This document shows, piece by piece, positions 21,346 to 29,124 of a stretch of DNA of 29,124 bases. The notes under the pieces were generated by a model that saw only the letters and a program-made list of their open reading frames with translations, was not told the DNA's origin and ran no database searches. The translations under genes and the position numbers were made by a program. This stretch comes from Phlegmacium glaucopus. Taxonomy: Eukaryota > Basidiomycota > Agaricomycetes > Agaricales > Cortinariaceae. The stretch spans positions 1 to 29,124 of the forward strand of contig MU130298.1 in the NCBI GenBank assembly GCA_015039465.1, given 5' to 3'. Positions within the stretch are counted from its first letter, which is position 1. Every line of letters begins with the position of its first letter.

Positions 21346-21360
21346 CTTTATACTCCCCCA

Positions 21361-21500
21361 CCAAGTCCTGCTATTCCTAGGATTCCTAGTATAGTCCTGC
21401 TATTCCTGGTATAGTCCTAGGAGTCCTGGCATTGTCCTGGTCATTCCCACCATTGTCCTGGCCATTCCTACACCATTCCCAGTTTGGTCCTACCTCATTC
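21361..21500. repeat. Irregular ATTCC/GTCCTG motif cluster
   Basis: About a dozen short units of the form GTCCTGCTATTCC, GTCCTGGCCATTCC and TAGTCCTAGGA in loose tandem. No ORF. Function unknown. Confidence 0.6.
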
Positions 21501-21515
21501 CTATTTAGGGAATAC

Positions 21516-21635
21516 AGTGATTTTATATATTGTTCTGATGGGTTTTTTGAGCTGAGTTTGAAAATAATGTTTATGACCTTAAAATAGTGATGTTATATAT
21601 CATTCTGATGGGTTTTTTGAGCTGAGTTTGAAAAT
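21516..21635. repeat. 70-bp offset tandem duplication
   Basis: The segment AGTGATTTTATATATTGTTC with the following TGATGGGTTTTTTGAGCTGA repeats at an offset of 70 bp, with a few substitutions. Confidence 0.8.
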
Positions 21636-21671
21636 GTTGTGTAATCTAGTGATAAAAATACCTTGGTGAGG

Positions 21672-21882
21672 TTGCTATCATTATCATTGTTTGTCATTTG
21701 TCATTTGTCCATTGTTTATTGTTATTTATTATTTGTTTGTCATCTATTGTTTATTGTTTATTGTTTATTGTCATCTATTGTTTATTGTTTATTGTTTATT
21801 GTCATTTGTTGTTTGTCTGACATCCATTGTCCATCATTGTTACTTGATATTATTGTTGTTTATTGTTTGTCATTGTTTCTCT
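21672..21882. repeat. Simple repeat of TTTATTG / TCATTTGT heptamer-like units
   Basis: Runs of ATTGTTTATTGTTTATTG alternate with TCATCTATTG and TCATTTGTC. The long overlapping frames here are products of the repeat. Confidence 0.85.
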
Positions 21883-21884
21883 AC

Positions 21885-22927
21885 CCACAATCAGTGATCC
21901 ATGGTCCATGAAGCTTGAGGCTGTGGTCAAGTTGTGTCAAAACATTACTATCTGTGAAGAATCCCATGGTATCCCAAATGCCTTTCAATTCAAAGCAATA
22001 CTTTCTAGTCGCAAACACCCTGTGTGAGGCCCAGTATGATGGTGGTGTTGCCAAGTTTGAACCACAACTGACAGCAGGTCTGTGTTAGGGGACACCCGAT
22101 TTCAATCCAATCCTCAAGCTCTGAACCATACATTCCGCCTTTCCGATGACCTCCAACCTTCCGTCCAACTCCACTTCTATCACCGGTTTACTCCAGAACT
22201 CTGTAACTCTGATCTGACTCCGATCCTCCGGTTTGTTCCATCTTTTATTTTTATTTTTCACATCACACCACTTCTTAATTAATTAATTAATTATTATCGT
22301 ATCATTCTTTTATTTATTTTATATCTCCATTATGTCCATATTAGTACTTAAATACCCCTTAACCTAGCAGGGATCCCCATCCTTTCCTCTTTGGATCCCC
22401 TGCTAGGTGAGTCACTTGTAGATATCCCTTTGAAATATTATTAACTTTGGATCCCCTGCTAGCTTGACTAAGTCAGTGTCGCAGTCGCCCTAACAGTCTG
22501 GTCCCTAGAAGGAGACCAGAACCTCAGAACAGGATAGTGACATCTGGCTCAAGTCCTACTCTCATTCAGCAACAGTTACTCTTGGCCCCATATTCTTTCA
22601 ACACAATTCATCGACCAATCATTCAATCAACAGCAGATCTTCCACTGGCACCAGCACCCCAACAACCGATGGGACTTCCTGTCTTGGATCCTGCACTCTT
22701 GTCTGCACTGGTATCCACTGCAGATCAGGTGTTGCCACTGGCATTGTCTGATCAGCACACCACTCCACTCTCACCTGAACTTGCAATAGCATGTGCACCA
22801 GCACTATTGCATGTACTTGAATCCCTGCTTGCATCTGAGCCGGCATCAATGGAGGTATCCAGTTATCATGGCATACTGGCAGAGGATTCAACAATTGATT
22901 CAGGACTACTGCAAGTCTCCATACCGC
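21885..22927 (+). pseudogene. Decayed coding-like segment, interrupted by a solo LTR and cut off by repeat X copy 2
   Basis: Two plus-strand frames look coding: one near 21900-22027 (KLCQNITICEESHGIPNAF), another from about 21950 (MPFNSKQYFLVANTLCEAQY, then GGVAKFEPQLTAG). The second becomes continuous with 22496-22927 (LVPRRRPEPQN, then SALVSTADQVLPLALSDQ) when the solo LTR at 22083-22495 and one GTCTG copy are ignored. The frame is then cut by repeat X at 22928. The later part is rich in Pro, Ala and Leu, somewhat like the proline-rich sequence at 24793-29043. No family is recognised and exon limits are unknown. Confidence 0.4.
22083..22495 (+). mobile_element. Solo LTR, 413 bp, family C
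   Basis: Bounded by TGTTAGGG and CCCTAACA, perfect 8-bp inverse termini, and flanked by an exact 5-bp duplication GTCTG (22078-22082 and 22496-22500). It matches 27473-27829 in inverted orientation. A TATA-like TTAAATA lies at about 22347. About 55 bp near its 3' end, including a second GGATCCCCTGCTAG, is absent from the other copy. Confidence 0.93.
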
Positions 22928-24275
22928 TATCATGCACCAATACTGATTGGTAGCATGAGAACAAAGCTTAAAAGTTGCCATCATGAAAATAAGTGGACTT
23001 TGAATTCACTTACCTATTTTGGAAGCAGCCCTGAATCGTGTTCCTGGTCAATAAAATCATTTGTTTGACATTATCATCCTCATCACTCATTGTATTCTCA
23101 ATGTCTCACACTATGCTATCCATCATTTACACCACCAACATGCTCTTAAACATCTACCATCCATTTGTTCCTTGGCTAGCGATACAACAAAGCAATCAAT
23201 CTACTATTTGCATCGGTCATTGGCTCACATTTGATCATATCTTTGGCCCATCATTCCAAGAATGGCCTCTTTATGGATGCATCAGCTACATCTCCCATTA
23301 TGTAAAAGGCTTTGTCATTGTTGTTGTGGCTATGGACCCACAAGTCTTCCCCTCCACTATCTACCTTGCCATACCTCGCTCCTGGATCGCACTCAGTCCC
23401 TTATCCTCAATTATCTACCTCTTATCTTATCATTCACTGCCAAAACCAACATTCACATGGTACCTAAAGCCTTCCCACCCTCTTGATGACAATTTAGGAA
23501 GTCCAGGAGGATCACGACTAAGCAGGAATTGCAGATGAATCAGCAGCAGAGGATTATTCTCGCAGAGTGTCAAGTGTTATCAAGGCTGCGCAACATGGGA
23601 CCATGGGCAAGTAGTATTTTCTCGGGAACAAGGCTGCGCCTTTCAAGTGTTGACTCAGGACCTTTCACATTTTTGACATGACCACATGCCTATGGAGTCG
23701 ATATATTTTTGCTATTGGACTATGTACACTGCCTTCTCTTCTTTTCTCTCGCACTTTGACACTTTACAGATTTTTTATAGTGCCCCTTCCTCTTCCACAG
23801 TGCTCTTCTCCTCGCACAGCTCCCCTCTCCATAACTCGCCTCCTGACACAACACACACCTCTTTCTTTTTATTGTTCCACATAGCCTCATCCTTAGGGTA
23901 TAAATACTGCTCTTTTGTACCAGGATAGGTAGTTCATCTCAATTCATTCTTACTCCCCAACAGTCATCCTCTCAGTGGAATTCCAGTGAATTCCTCCCTC
24001 AAGTTCGCTTTTTCAACCTTTAACTGTTACTGTCCCCTATTGTCTACTGCTATAATCTTACTGAAGACTCTTTCTCATTCATCCTCATCCTCATCCTCCA
24101 CCCTCAGTCACCTTTCATATTCATCCTCATCCTCCTCTACTCTCTCTTAAACCAAGTGTGCTTACTAGTCTCTGGTTATACCTTCCCTAAACAAACACGG
24201 AGGGATATTCTAACCTAAAGTCTGGTCCAGTTCCCTCTGGTTGGTGTTTTATAACAACACAAACAACAATTTATA
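22928..24275 (+). mobile_element. LTR-like repeat family X, copy 2 (CpG-decayed)
   Basis: Starts TATCATGCACCAATACTGAT and ends about AACAACAATTTATA. It aligns end to end with copy 1. Left flank ATACCGC and right flank ATATTGT would match as a target duplication if C-to-T changes are allowed. CpG positions of copies 1 and 3 are mostly TpG or CpA here. TATA box at 23899-23906. No retrotransposon protein is encoded between copy 1 and copy 2, so they are probably two separate solo insertions. Confidence 0.7.
23899..23906 (+). promoter_or_regulatory. TATA box in repeat X copy 2
   Basis: TATAAATA in the same context as copy 1 (CTTAGGG before, CTGCTCTTTTGTACCAGG after). Confidence 0.55.
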
Positions 24276-24465
24276 TTGTGATCACACCCCTCACACTGAA
24301 CAAAATACACGATTTTGATGGCAACAAGGTCATTGCCATCTAATCTTAATATATTGGTTTGCTGTACATATTACTTGGTTTGCATAATTATATTATTTTT
24401 CTAGTAAAGTCAAGTGATTCATTTGCTGATCTAACTTAATTCTGCTTGGAAATTGGTCAGAATTA
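24276..24465. other. No gene recognised
   Basis: AT-rich DNA immediately after repeat X copy 2. No primer-binding site or ORF recognised. Confidence 0.35.
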
Positions 24466-24474
24466 AATCTGAGT

Positions 24475-24700
24475 AGATCTGATCAGATCTGGATCACAGC
24501 AAAGACCTCTGGAATCTGGTGGAGTCTGGTGGAGTCCACTGGAGTCTGCCGGAATGAGTCTGGTAAGACTCCAGCAGAATCCACAGACTCCAGTGGAATT
24601 TACTGGACTCCACTGGACTGACAAATTTGGCCCATGTCACACTGAAAAATCCTGGACTGGAGTCCAGTGAAGTCCACCGGATTCCAGTGGAGTATGTGGG
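24475..24700. repeat. Palindrome and TGGAGTC/GACTCCA motif cluster
   Basis: AGATCTGATCAGATCT (24475-24490) is a perfect 16-bp palindrome. It is followed within 210 bp by many TGGAGTC or GACTCCA units in both orientations (for example GGAGTCCACTGGAGTC, ACTCCACTGGACT, GACTGGAGTCCAGT), capable of folding into hairpins. This resembles the subterminal arrays of small DNA transposons, but no bounded ends or target duplication could be defined. Confidence 0.6.
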
Positions 24701-24792
24701 GGAGTGTACAGTCTTCTACAAATGTCAATAAAAGCAGCAAAATATAATTGAATAACAGTAAAGAAATGCAAAACAACAAAAAAAACAGGCTC

Positions 24793-27300
24793 TCAGTCCT
24801 CCCTCCGCTTTTTGGGTGCTGGCTCATTGATCAGTGGGTCTCCCGGTTGTTTGCTGGAAGGGCTGGCAATTGGTCCTGGGGCTGGTGACTGGAGGAGCTC
24901 AGTGAGGGGAGGCACTGGAGAATGAGACCATGAGCAGGAGCAAGTAGGCTCTGCTGCAGGGATGAGAGGAATCAGTGGGATCACAAGCAGAGTTGTGGGA
25001 TTCAAGGCCACGGCTTCCTGTGAGGTCTGAGGGGTGGGAGGTTGGAGTGTGACGGTTGGTGGAGCAGGGGGGATTGGGGCCAGTGGAGCCGGCATCTCAA
25101 CTGGCACTGGTGCTACTTCCACAAGATGGGTGCTGGCGACATTTGGTTGATCCTCAAGGTCCTGGCTCAGTTGAAGCATGGGTGAGGGTGGTGCCAGTTG
25201 GATATTTGTGGCGCACTCAATGACTGGTGCTGGTGCCGGGTCAGTTGCTTCTGCCAGTGTAAGCATTGGTGAGGGTGGTGCTGGTGCCAGGTCAGTAACT
25301 GCTACAGCTGGATAGCTCTTGCTTGTGTCACTGCCAGCTCAACCAATGTTACTGGGGCTGGGCCTTCAATTGACATCACCAGGGCTGGTTCAATTTGGTT
25401 GGCTGGTGATAGGACCCATATAACTTCTAGGTTCGTAAACTGGTTATTTTTGCGTTTTAACAACTTCGCAGTATACGTGGATACCTCGCGGGTACCAGTT
25501 TCGTTCACACCATCATTCGCGGTTCTCGCACATCCTTCGCATCTCGCACAACATACTATATTCCTCGCATGACCTCCGCACATCACTCCTACGACCTTCT
25601 TAACTATCCAACACACCCTCGTTCCTCTTCGCATTTCGTACTTCGACATATCTTCAGCTTTCTCTATCAATACTGGACTTAGCCATTTGTTTCCTTCACA
25701 ACCACATCTTCGCACAGCTTCTCTTTAATCTTGTGGTCTTTCACGGCTCGCATACACATCCCTTTCACTGGTTTGATCATGGTCCGTGTTTGTTTTCAAC
25801 TTACTTTCTTTTGATTTTCCATATATATTATTATTTTATCCTCTCCTTTGAAACAGGAGGTCATTCAACTGACCTCCTTACTCATCACTTTTATTTTTAT
25901 TCTATCCCCTATTTCTTTGTTACCAAACTACTGGGCTCATGTGACTTCGCATTAGCTCAATTTTTACATTACTGTTTCGCATATCCGCACCTGGCTTAGC
26001 TTGTTACTCTTGTATTAAGTACCTGTAGCAAGTAGGAGGGAAGGTGAACAAGAGACGGCCAGAGTTTTGATCCCATAAACTTTGCAGCAACGTTCTAAGT
26101 CAATGGTCTCATCCTTTAAGCTATTTCGCGTACTGTGTTATCGTTCGCGAACTTCGCTATCTTCGCGGTCTACTCGTCTTGCATATTTCAATACCGCGAA
26201 CTTCTCTTTAATTCTATCGAGGAAATCTACATTAACCCCTCTGAACTATGTTACTACTTGCGGTCTGATCCCACTGCAGGTACATCACCGGGAGGGCCAG
26301 TGCATTCTCTTTGACTGTTGATGGTATACTGGCCATTGGATCTCTCTCATCCATGTCTTCCTCATACCCTGATATCATCTCAAGGAGCTCCTCTGCCCTT
26401 TGGAGGCAGTCCATGAGTTTGGCAACCTCCTGATCCTTGTTGTGCATGCACTCCAGCAGCTCCTGGGTGAAATGCCAGTAGTCCTCCACCTGGTTCTGGC
26501 ATTTATTGAGCATGACTTTGGTGGTGTGCAACCAGCTATTGACGAGATCCATTTCTTGTTGCATGCCATGAATGTGGTCCAAGAGGTCATCTAACATTAT
26601 TTAGCATATACATGAAACAAACAAGAGGCACTTACCCTTGCCCTTATCCAAATCACCAAAGGTCCATGTCCTCTGATGTCCAACATTCGCCCCCTCATCC
26701 TCATTGCTGGAGATAACCATTGGGGCACTTTTGAAGGCCTTTTTCTCTTCTTGCATGTCTTTGGAACTGGTGCCAGTTAAGAGTGTGAGTCCAGTGCCAG
26801 TTGAGGAGCACAGGGGCATGTAACATTGGTGGTGTGCCTGTCATCCCCAAAGTCCATGCATTTCATCTTCACTCTAGCACAACTGACGCAGGCCTTCCCC
26901 CAGCCTGTGAGATACAATATAAATGCAATCTCTCACATTGCTGGCCATGTGTTCTCCCAGAGCTGGCCAGTGGATTGTGGGGGTCTCCTCTTCTTGCTTT
27001 CTGCATGGTGTTCCTGCTGCATGCCTCCACTATCTCCCTGTTCCTCTGGCCTCTCATCCCTCATCCTTGCCTTCCCCTTGTCTCTTTTTCCACCTGCAGG
27101 CAATCTGGGAGACTCATTATACTGCTTTCCATCAAAGGTGACAGTTGCCAGTCCTGAGAAGGGCCAGCCACTCCCAGGTTGTGAGCTGGTGCAGTTGGTG
27201 TTTGAGGCATGGGGACTGGTGATGCACATGTGAGGCTTGTAAGCTCCTCAGAGGTACAATAGTTCGTGGGGCTGGTGTGGTGTGAGTGGTCAAAGGTAAA
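24793..27300 (-). pseudogene. Proline-rich coiled-coil gene with a Zn2Cys6-like half motif, split by solo LTR A
   Basis: Reading leftward from about 27300: a first segment (TNYCTSEELTSL, then PMPQTPTAPAHNLGVAGP), a basic segment (GGKRDKGKARMRDER), a C-x2-C-x6-C motif like the first half of a fungal Zn2Cys6 cluster (ACVSCARVKMKC, about 26870-26890), an acidic exon (ISSNEDEGANVG, then FGDLDKGK), a GT-AG intron (26591-26635) and a coiled coil (DDLLDHIHGMQQEMDLVN to AKLMDCLQRAEELLEMI). Then comes LTR A. Past the LTR the frame continues in phase (ANQIEPALVMSIEGPAP), stops at 25302, and a shifted frame carries a Pro/Ala-rich tail ending in a nuclear-localisation-like PAPKKRRED. Exon limits upstream of 26820 are not resolved. 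The function is unknown; it could be a host DNA-binding-type protein or a gag-like product of a repeat family. The frameshift and LTR argue that it is dead. Confidence 0.6.
25407..26287 (+). mobile_element. Solo LTR A, 881 bp, inside the proline-rich gene
   Basis: Starts TGATAGGACCCATATAACTT and ends CTGCAGGTACATCA. A shorter diverged copy (B) lies inverted at 27849-28526, sharing both ends and internal words such as GAGTTTTGATCCCA and CTACTTGC. Flanks are CTGG (25403-25406) and CCGG (26288-26291), a 4-bp target duplication with one transition. It is rich in TCGC words (CTCGCA, TTCGCA) and has a strong hairpin at 25855-25878 (AGGAGGTCA, 6-nt loop, TGACCTCCT). Removing it restores the minus-strand reading frame across the junction. 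Confidence 0.82.
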
Positions 27301-27472
27301 GTCTATTTGTTACTTCATCACAGTCAGTCACACTATCTAAGTATCTATCCAAATTTCCGACTATAGAATAAAACAAAGCTCTACACCAGCACCCTAGGAC
27401 GGACAATTATTCTATGTAGGTAATGGTGCTGGCGCTGGCTGAAAAGGATGGCCAGGAATCCTGCCACCAGGC

Positions 27473-27829
27473 TGTTAGGGCAACTGCAACGCTGACTTAG
27501 TCAAGCTAGCAGGGGATCCAAAGAGGAAAGGATGGGGATCCCTGCTAGGCTAAGGGGTATTTATGTACTAATATGGACATAATGGAGATATAAAATAAAT
27601 AAAGGAATGATACAATAATAATTAATTAATTAAATAAGAAGTGGTGTGATGTGAAAAATAGAAATAAAAGGTGGAGCGAACCGGAGGATCAGAGTTGGAA
27701 CGGAGTTATGGGGTTCCAGAGTAAACTGGTGACGGAAACGGAGTTGGACGGAAGGTTGGAGGTCGTCGGAAAGGCGGAATGTATGGTTCTACGGTTGAGG
27801 TTTGGGTTGAAATTGGGTGTCCCCTAACA
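27473..27829 (-). mobile_element. Solo LTR C, 357 bp, minus orientation
   Basis: Bounded by TGTTAGGG and CCCTAACA, flanked by an exact 5-bp duplication CAGGC (27468-27472 and 27830-27834). Inverted copy of the solo LTR at 22083-22495, lacking about 55 bp found there. Its CpG content is higher than in that copy. Confidence 0.93.
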
Positions 27830-27848
27830 CAGGCACTGCTGGTGCCAG

Positions 27849-28526
27849 TGATGTACCTGCAGTGAGGACAGACTGCAAGTAGTTACATAGTTTGTGGGGT
27901 TGATGTAGTTCTCTTTGATAGGTGAAAGTGAGCTTTTATGAGGTGCAAAGGTTCACTTTAAAGTGTGAGATAATGCACAGAAAAAGCGAAGTTTGCAGGA
28001 TGATATTCAAGAGTGCAAGAGTAGCTTCATACAGTGTTCCAAAGGTGGGATCAAAACTGTGGTAATTTTGTCTGTTCTTCTCTGCTGCTTTACTTTACTT
28101 GCTACTGCTAATATAGTAACTAGCAAATAGCTAAGTGCAGAAAGGTGAAACAGAAATGTAACATGTGGGTTAAAGCAGAGTCACATGGATCTGGTAATTT
28201 GGTAATGAAACATAGGAGATAAGAGCCAAATAAAAGGAGACAAGATAAAAATAAAGGTGATAAGTAATAAAGTCACCTGAGCGGCCTTTGTTGGAGTTGT
28301 GTTTAAAGATTGCGAGAACAGCTGGCAGCTGTGAATGATAATGCAAATGTTGGTGATGGCTGCAAGTATCTGCAATGATCTGCAAGTATGTGCAATGATC
28401 TGCAATGACCTGCAATGATCTGCAAATGTCTGCAATGATATGTGAGCATCTGCAAGTATACTGTGAAGGTTGTGAAACTACAAAAATGGTGCATTTACAT
28501 CCCTAGACATCTCCTGGGTCCTATCA
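27849..28526 (-). mobile_element. Solo LTR B, 678 bp, minus orientation, diverged relative of LTR A
   Basis: On the minus strand it starts TGATAGGACCCAGGAGATGT and ends CTGCAGGTACATCA, as LTR A does. Homologous words include TCTAGG, ACAGTATAC against GCAGTATAC, and CAGTTTTGATCCCA. Flanks are CCAG (27845-27848) and CCGG (28527-28530). Where A has TTCGCA words, B has TTGCA words, partly expanded into a tandem array, suggesting loss of CpG. It lies only 19 bp from LTR C. Confidence 0.8.
28350..28460. repeat. TCTGCAATGA-type 10-11-bp tandem repeat within LTR B
   Basis: About nine units of the form TCTGCAATGA or TCTGCAAGTA in a row. The minus-strand ORFs over this stretch arise from the repeat. 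Confidence 0.8.
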
Positions 28527-28548
28527 CCGGCGCAGTTGGTGTTTGGGG

Positions 28549-28965
28549 TGTGATGTAGTAGTTTGTACTACCGTAGAAATAGGTATTATATTTGATGTGA
28601 GAGGAAGGGACACTGTCCGTTTCGGTGTTCAAGCAGGGGATCTCGGATGGGAGAGTTTTAGATAGTACAAGCCTTCTCGGTAACGGACCTTCGTTACTCC
28701 GAGAAACTTACTTGTATTTTCTTTTGTAGCAGTAGAAATAGAACTCGTGATATGAGTCCTTTGAGAATGAAATTGAGGGGGAGTAATCAACTGATTTATT
28801 ACGGTACAAAAGTCCAGTATTTAAGCGAAATAGGACAATGAGAGAGATTGTGTGTGGCATACACTAAATACAACGTGTTTCGTTGGGCCGTCTGGCGGCC
28901 CTATCCCATTCCGGTAATATTTTATGGGTCCATTGTTCAACAGTAAAGGAATTACTTTCCTTACA
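28549..28965 (-). mobile_element. Solo LTR D, 417 bp, minus orientation, 4-bp target duplication
   Basis: On the minus strand it starts TGTAAGGAAAGTAATTCC and ends ACAAACTACTACATCACA. GGGG flanks both sides (28545-28548 and 28966-28969). A paralogous uninterrupted site in the window (GTTTGAGGCATGGG, about 27200) matches the sequence expected after removal (GTTTGGGGCATGGG), which confirms the boundaries. TTAAATA near 28820 (minus strand) is TATA-like. An 11-bp interrupted stem-loop (TCTCGGTAACG with CGTTACTCCGAGA) lies at 28675-28704. Confidence 0.85.
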
Positions 28966-29043
28966 GGGGCATGGGCACCAGCACCCTAGGATGAACAATT
29001 TTCCTAGGTAAAGGCACCAGTTGGCCAGGAATCCTGACACCGG

Positions 29044-29124
29044 TGTCGCGCACCAATACTGATTGGTAGCGTGAGAACAAAGCTTAAAAGTCGCCATCAT
29101 GAAAATAAGCGGACTTTGAATTTG
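29044..29124 (+). mobile_element. LTR-like repeat family X, copy 3, truncated by window end
   Basis: Starts TGTCGCGCACCAATACTGAT and differs from copy 1 by one base over the 81 bp present. It is preceded by ACCGG. It interrupts the proline-rich minus-strand frame. Confidence 0.85.

Larger units (their letters stand above)
17201..21350. other. AT-rich decayed region with short minus-strand coding remnants
   Basis: No intact gene. The minus strand retains short coding-looking pieces: about 18110-17985 (ELENHFVEAFVHELRDLKDT), 19481-19287 (LPKAYDMNNVWERCPQNGY), 19245-18937 (DIDLVRVVDCMIQTIKQEW) and 20540-20390 (FLDIDLPDILDSNYRLPLAK). They share orientation and low GC but no recognised domain. 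Two parts of the region are paralogous: 19570-20035 with 20920-21345, and about 18020-18080 with 20840-20910. The most AT-rich part (17570-17960) holds only homopolymer runs. The best description is an old, tandemly duplicated gene or element worn down by mutation. Confidence 0.55.
27412..29043 (-). pseudogene. Second proline-rich coding copy, cut by LTRs C, B and D
   Basis: On the minus strand one frame runs from the edge of repeat X copy 3 (29043) to a TAG at 27412-27414 when LTRs D, B and C and one copy of each flanking repeat are ignored. It reads GVRIPGQLVPLP, then VHPRVLVPMPQTPTAPAPA, then GGRIPGHPFQPAPAPLP. The block PMPQTPTAP is shared with the gene to the left (about 27190-27210), so the two are related copies. 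There is an internal repeat (RIPG followed by a CCTAGGGTGCTGGTG segment). Unknown function; a Pro/Ala-rich linker-like sequence. No intact N-terminus is in the window. Confidence 0.6.

Noticed and set aside
21663..21911. Hydrophobic ORFs rich in VICHLLFIVYCLL
   Set aside because: Produced by the TTTATTG simple repeat; adjacent frames give near-identical peptides.
15840..24275. Repeat X copies 1 and 2 as the two LTRs of one 8.4-kb retrotransposon
   Set aside because: No reverse transcriptase, integrase or gag is visible between them, no primer-binding site follows copy 1 and no purine tract precedes copy 2. The copies differ strongly in CpG decay and each has its own ACCG-type flank, so two separate insertions are more likely.
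26822..27233. Long plus-strand frames (MVVCLSSPKSMHF and others)
   Set aside because: They are antisense to the minus-strand gene carrying the Cys motif and basic segment, and have no motifs or splice logic of their own.
28170..28494. Overlapping minus-strand ORFs of 63-84 codons
   Set aside because: They translate the TCTGCAATGA tandem repeat and LTR B sequence in all three frames.
25407..28526. LTR A and LTR B as terminal inverted repeats of a 3.1-kb DNA transposon (TGATAGGACCCA ends facing inward)
   Set aside because: The two regions are homologous over hundreds of bases and both end in CTGCAGGTACATCA next to CYGG flanks, so each is a separate LTR; the sequence between them continues the proline-rich gene.

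Overview
The window looks like a basidiomycete fungus (probably Agaricomycetes) chromosome segment made almost entirely of transposable elements. The evidence is eukaryotic genes with many 45-70 bp GT-AG introns, a PIF/Harbinger element with its Myb-like partner gene, a BED-finger hAT transposase, and many solo LTRs. The species cannot be named from sequence alone.

Layout. 1-4750: sparse DNA with a 31-bp tandem repeat, one credible host gene (a secreted, probably beta-trefoil protein, five exons, 3066-3881) and a duplicated non-coding block (841-1640 and 4083-4640). 4758-13532: a Harbinger element with two tail-to-tail genes (DDE transposase on +, Myb/SANT-like protein on -). A 5.7 kb hAT element (5206-10941, perfect 8-bp target duplication) has inserted into the coding sequence of that transposase. 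The hAT transposase gene (10 exons, - strand) is itself split near its 3' end by a 688-bp hAT-type MITE (8-bp duplication, one mismatch). 13538-14743: a non-autonomous Harbinger relative holding another hAT MITE (perfect 8-bp duplication). This is three levels of nesting.

15148-17196: a Copia-like LTR and copy 1 of a 1.35 kb LTR-like family (called X). 17200-21350: AT-rich, heavily decayed DNA with duplicated segments and small minus-strand coding remnants. 21350-22927: simple repeats and a solo LTR. 22928-24275: copy 2 of X, with its CpG sites decayed. 24300-29124: repeated, proline-rich, apparently decayed coding sequence on the - strand, cut by four solo LTRs (A, C, B, D). Copy 3 of X runs off the window end.

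The transposon genes can be read exon by exon with every phase matching, so their damage is specific: single in-frame TGA codons, Asn in place of expected catalytic Asp, one frameshift, and insertions. Much of it fits C:G to T:A transition decay, seen most clearly when LTR copies are compared. No complete autonomous element and no CRISPR, rRNA or tRNA gene was recognised.
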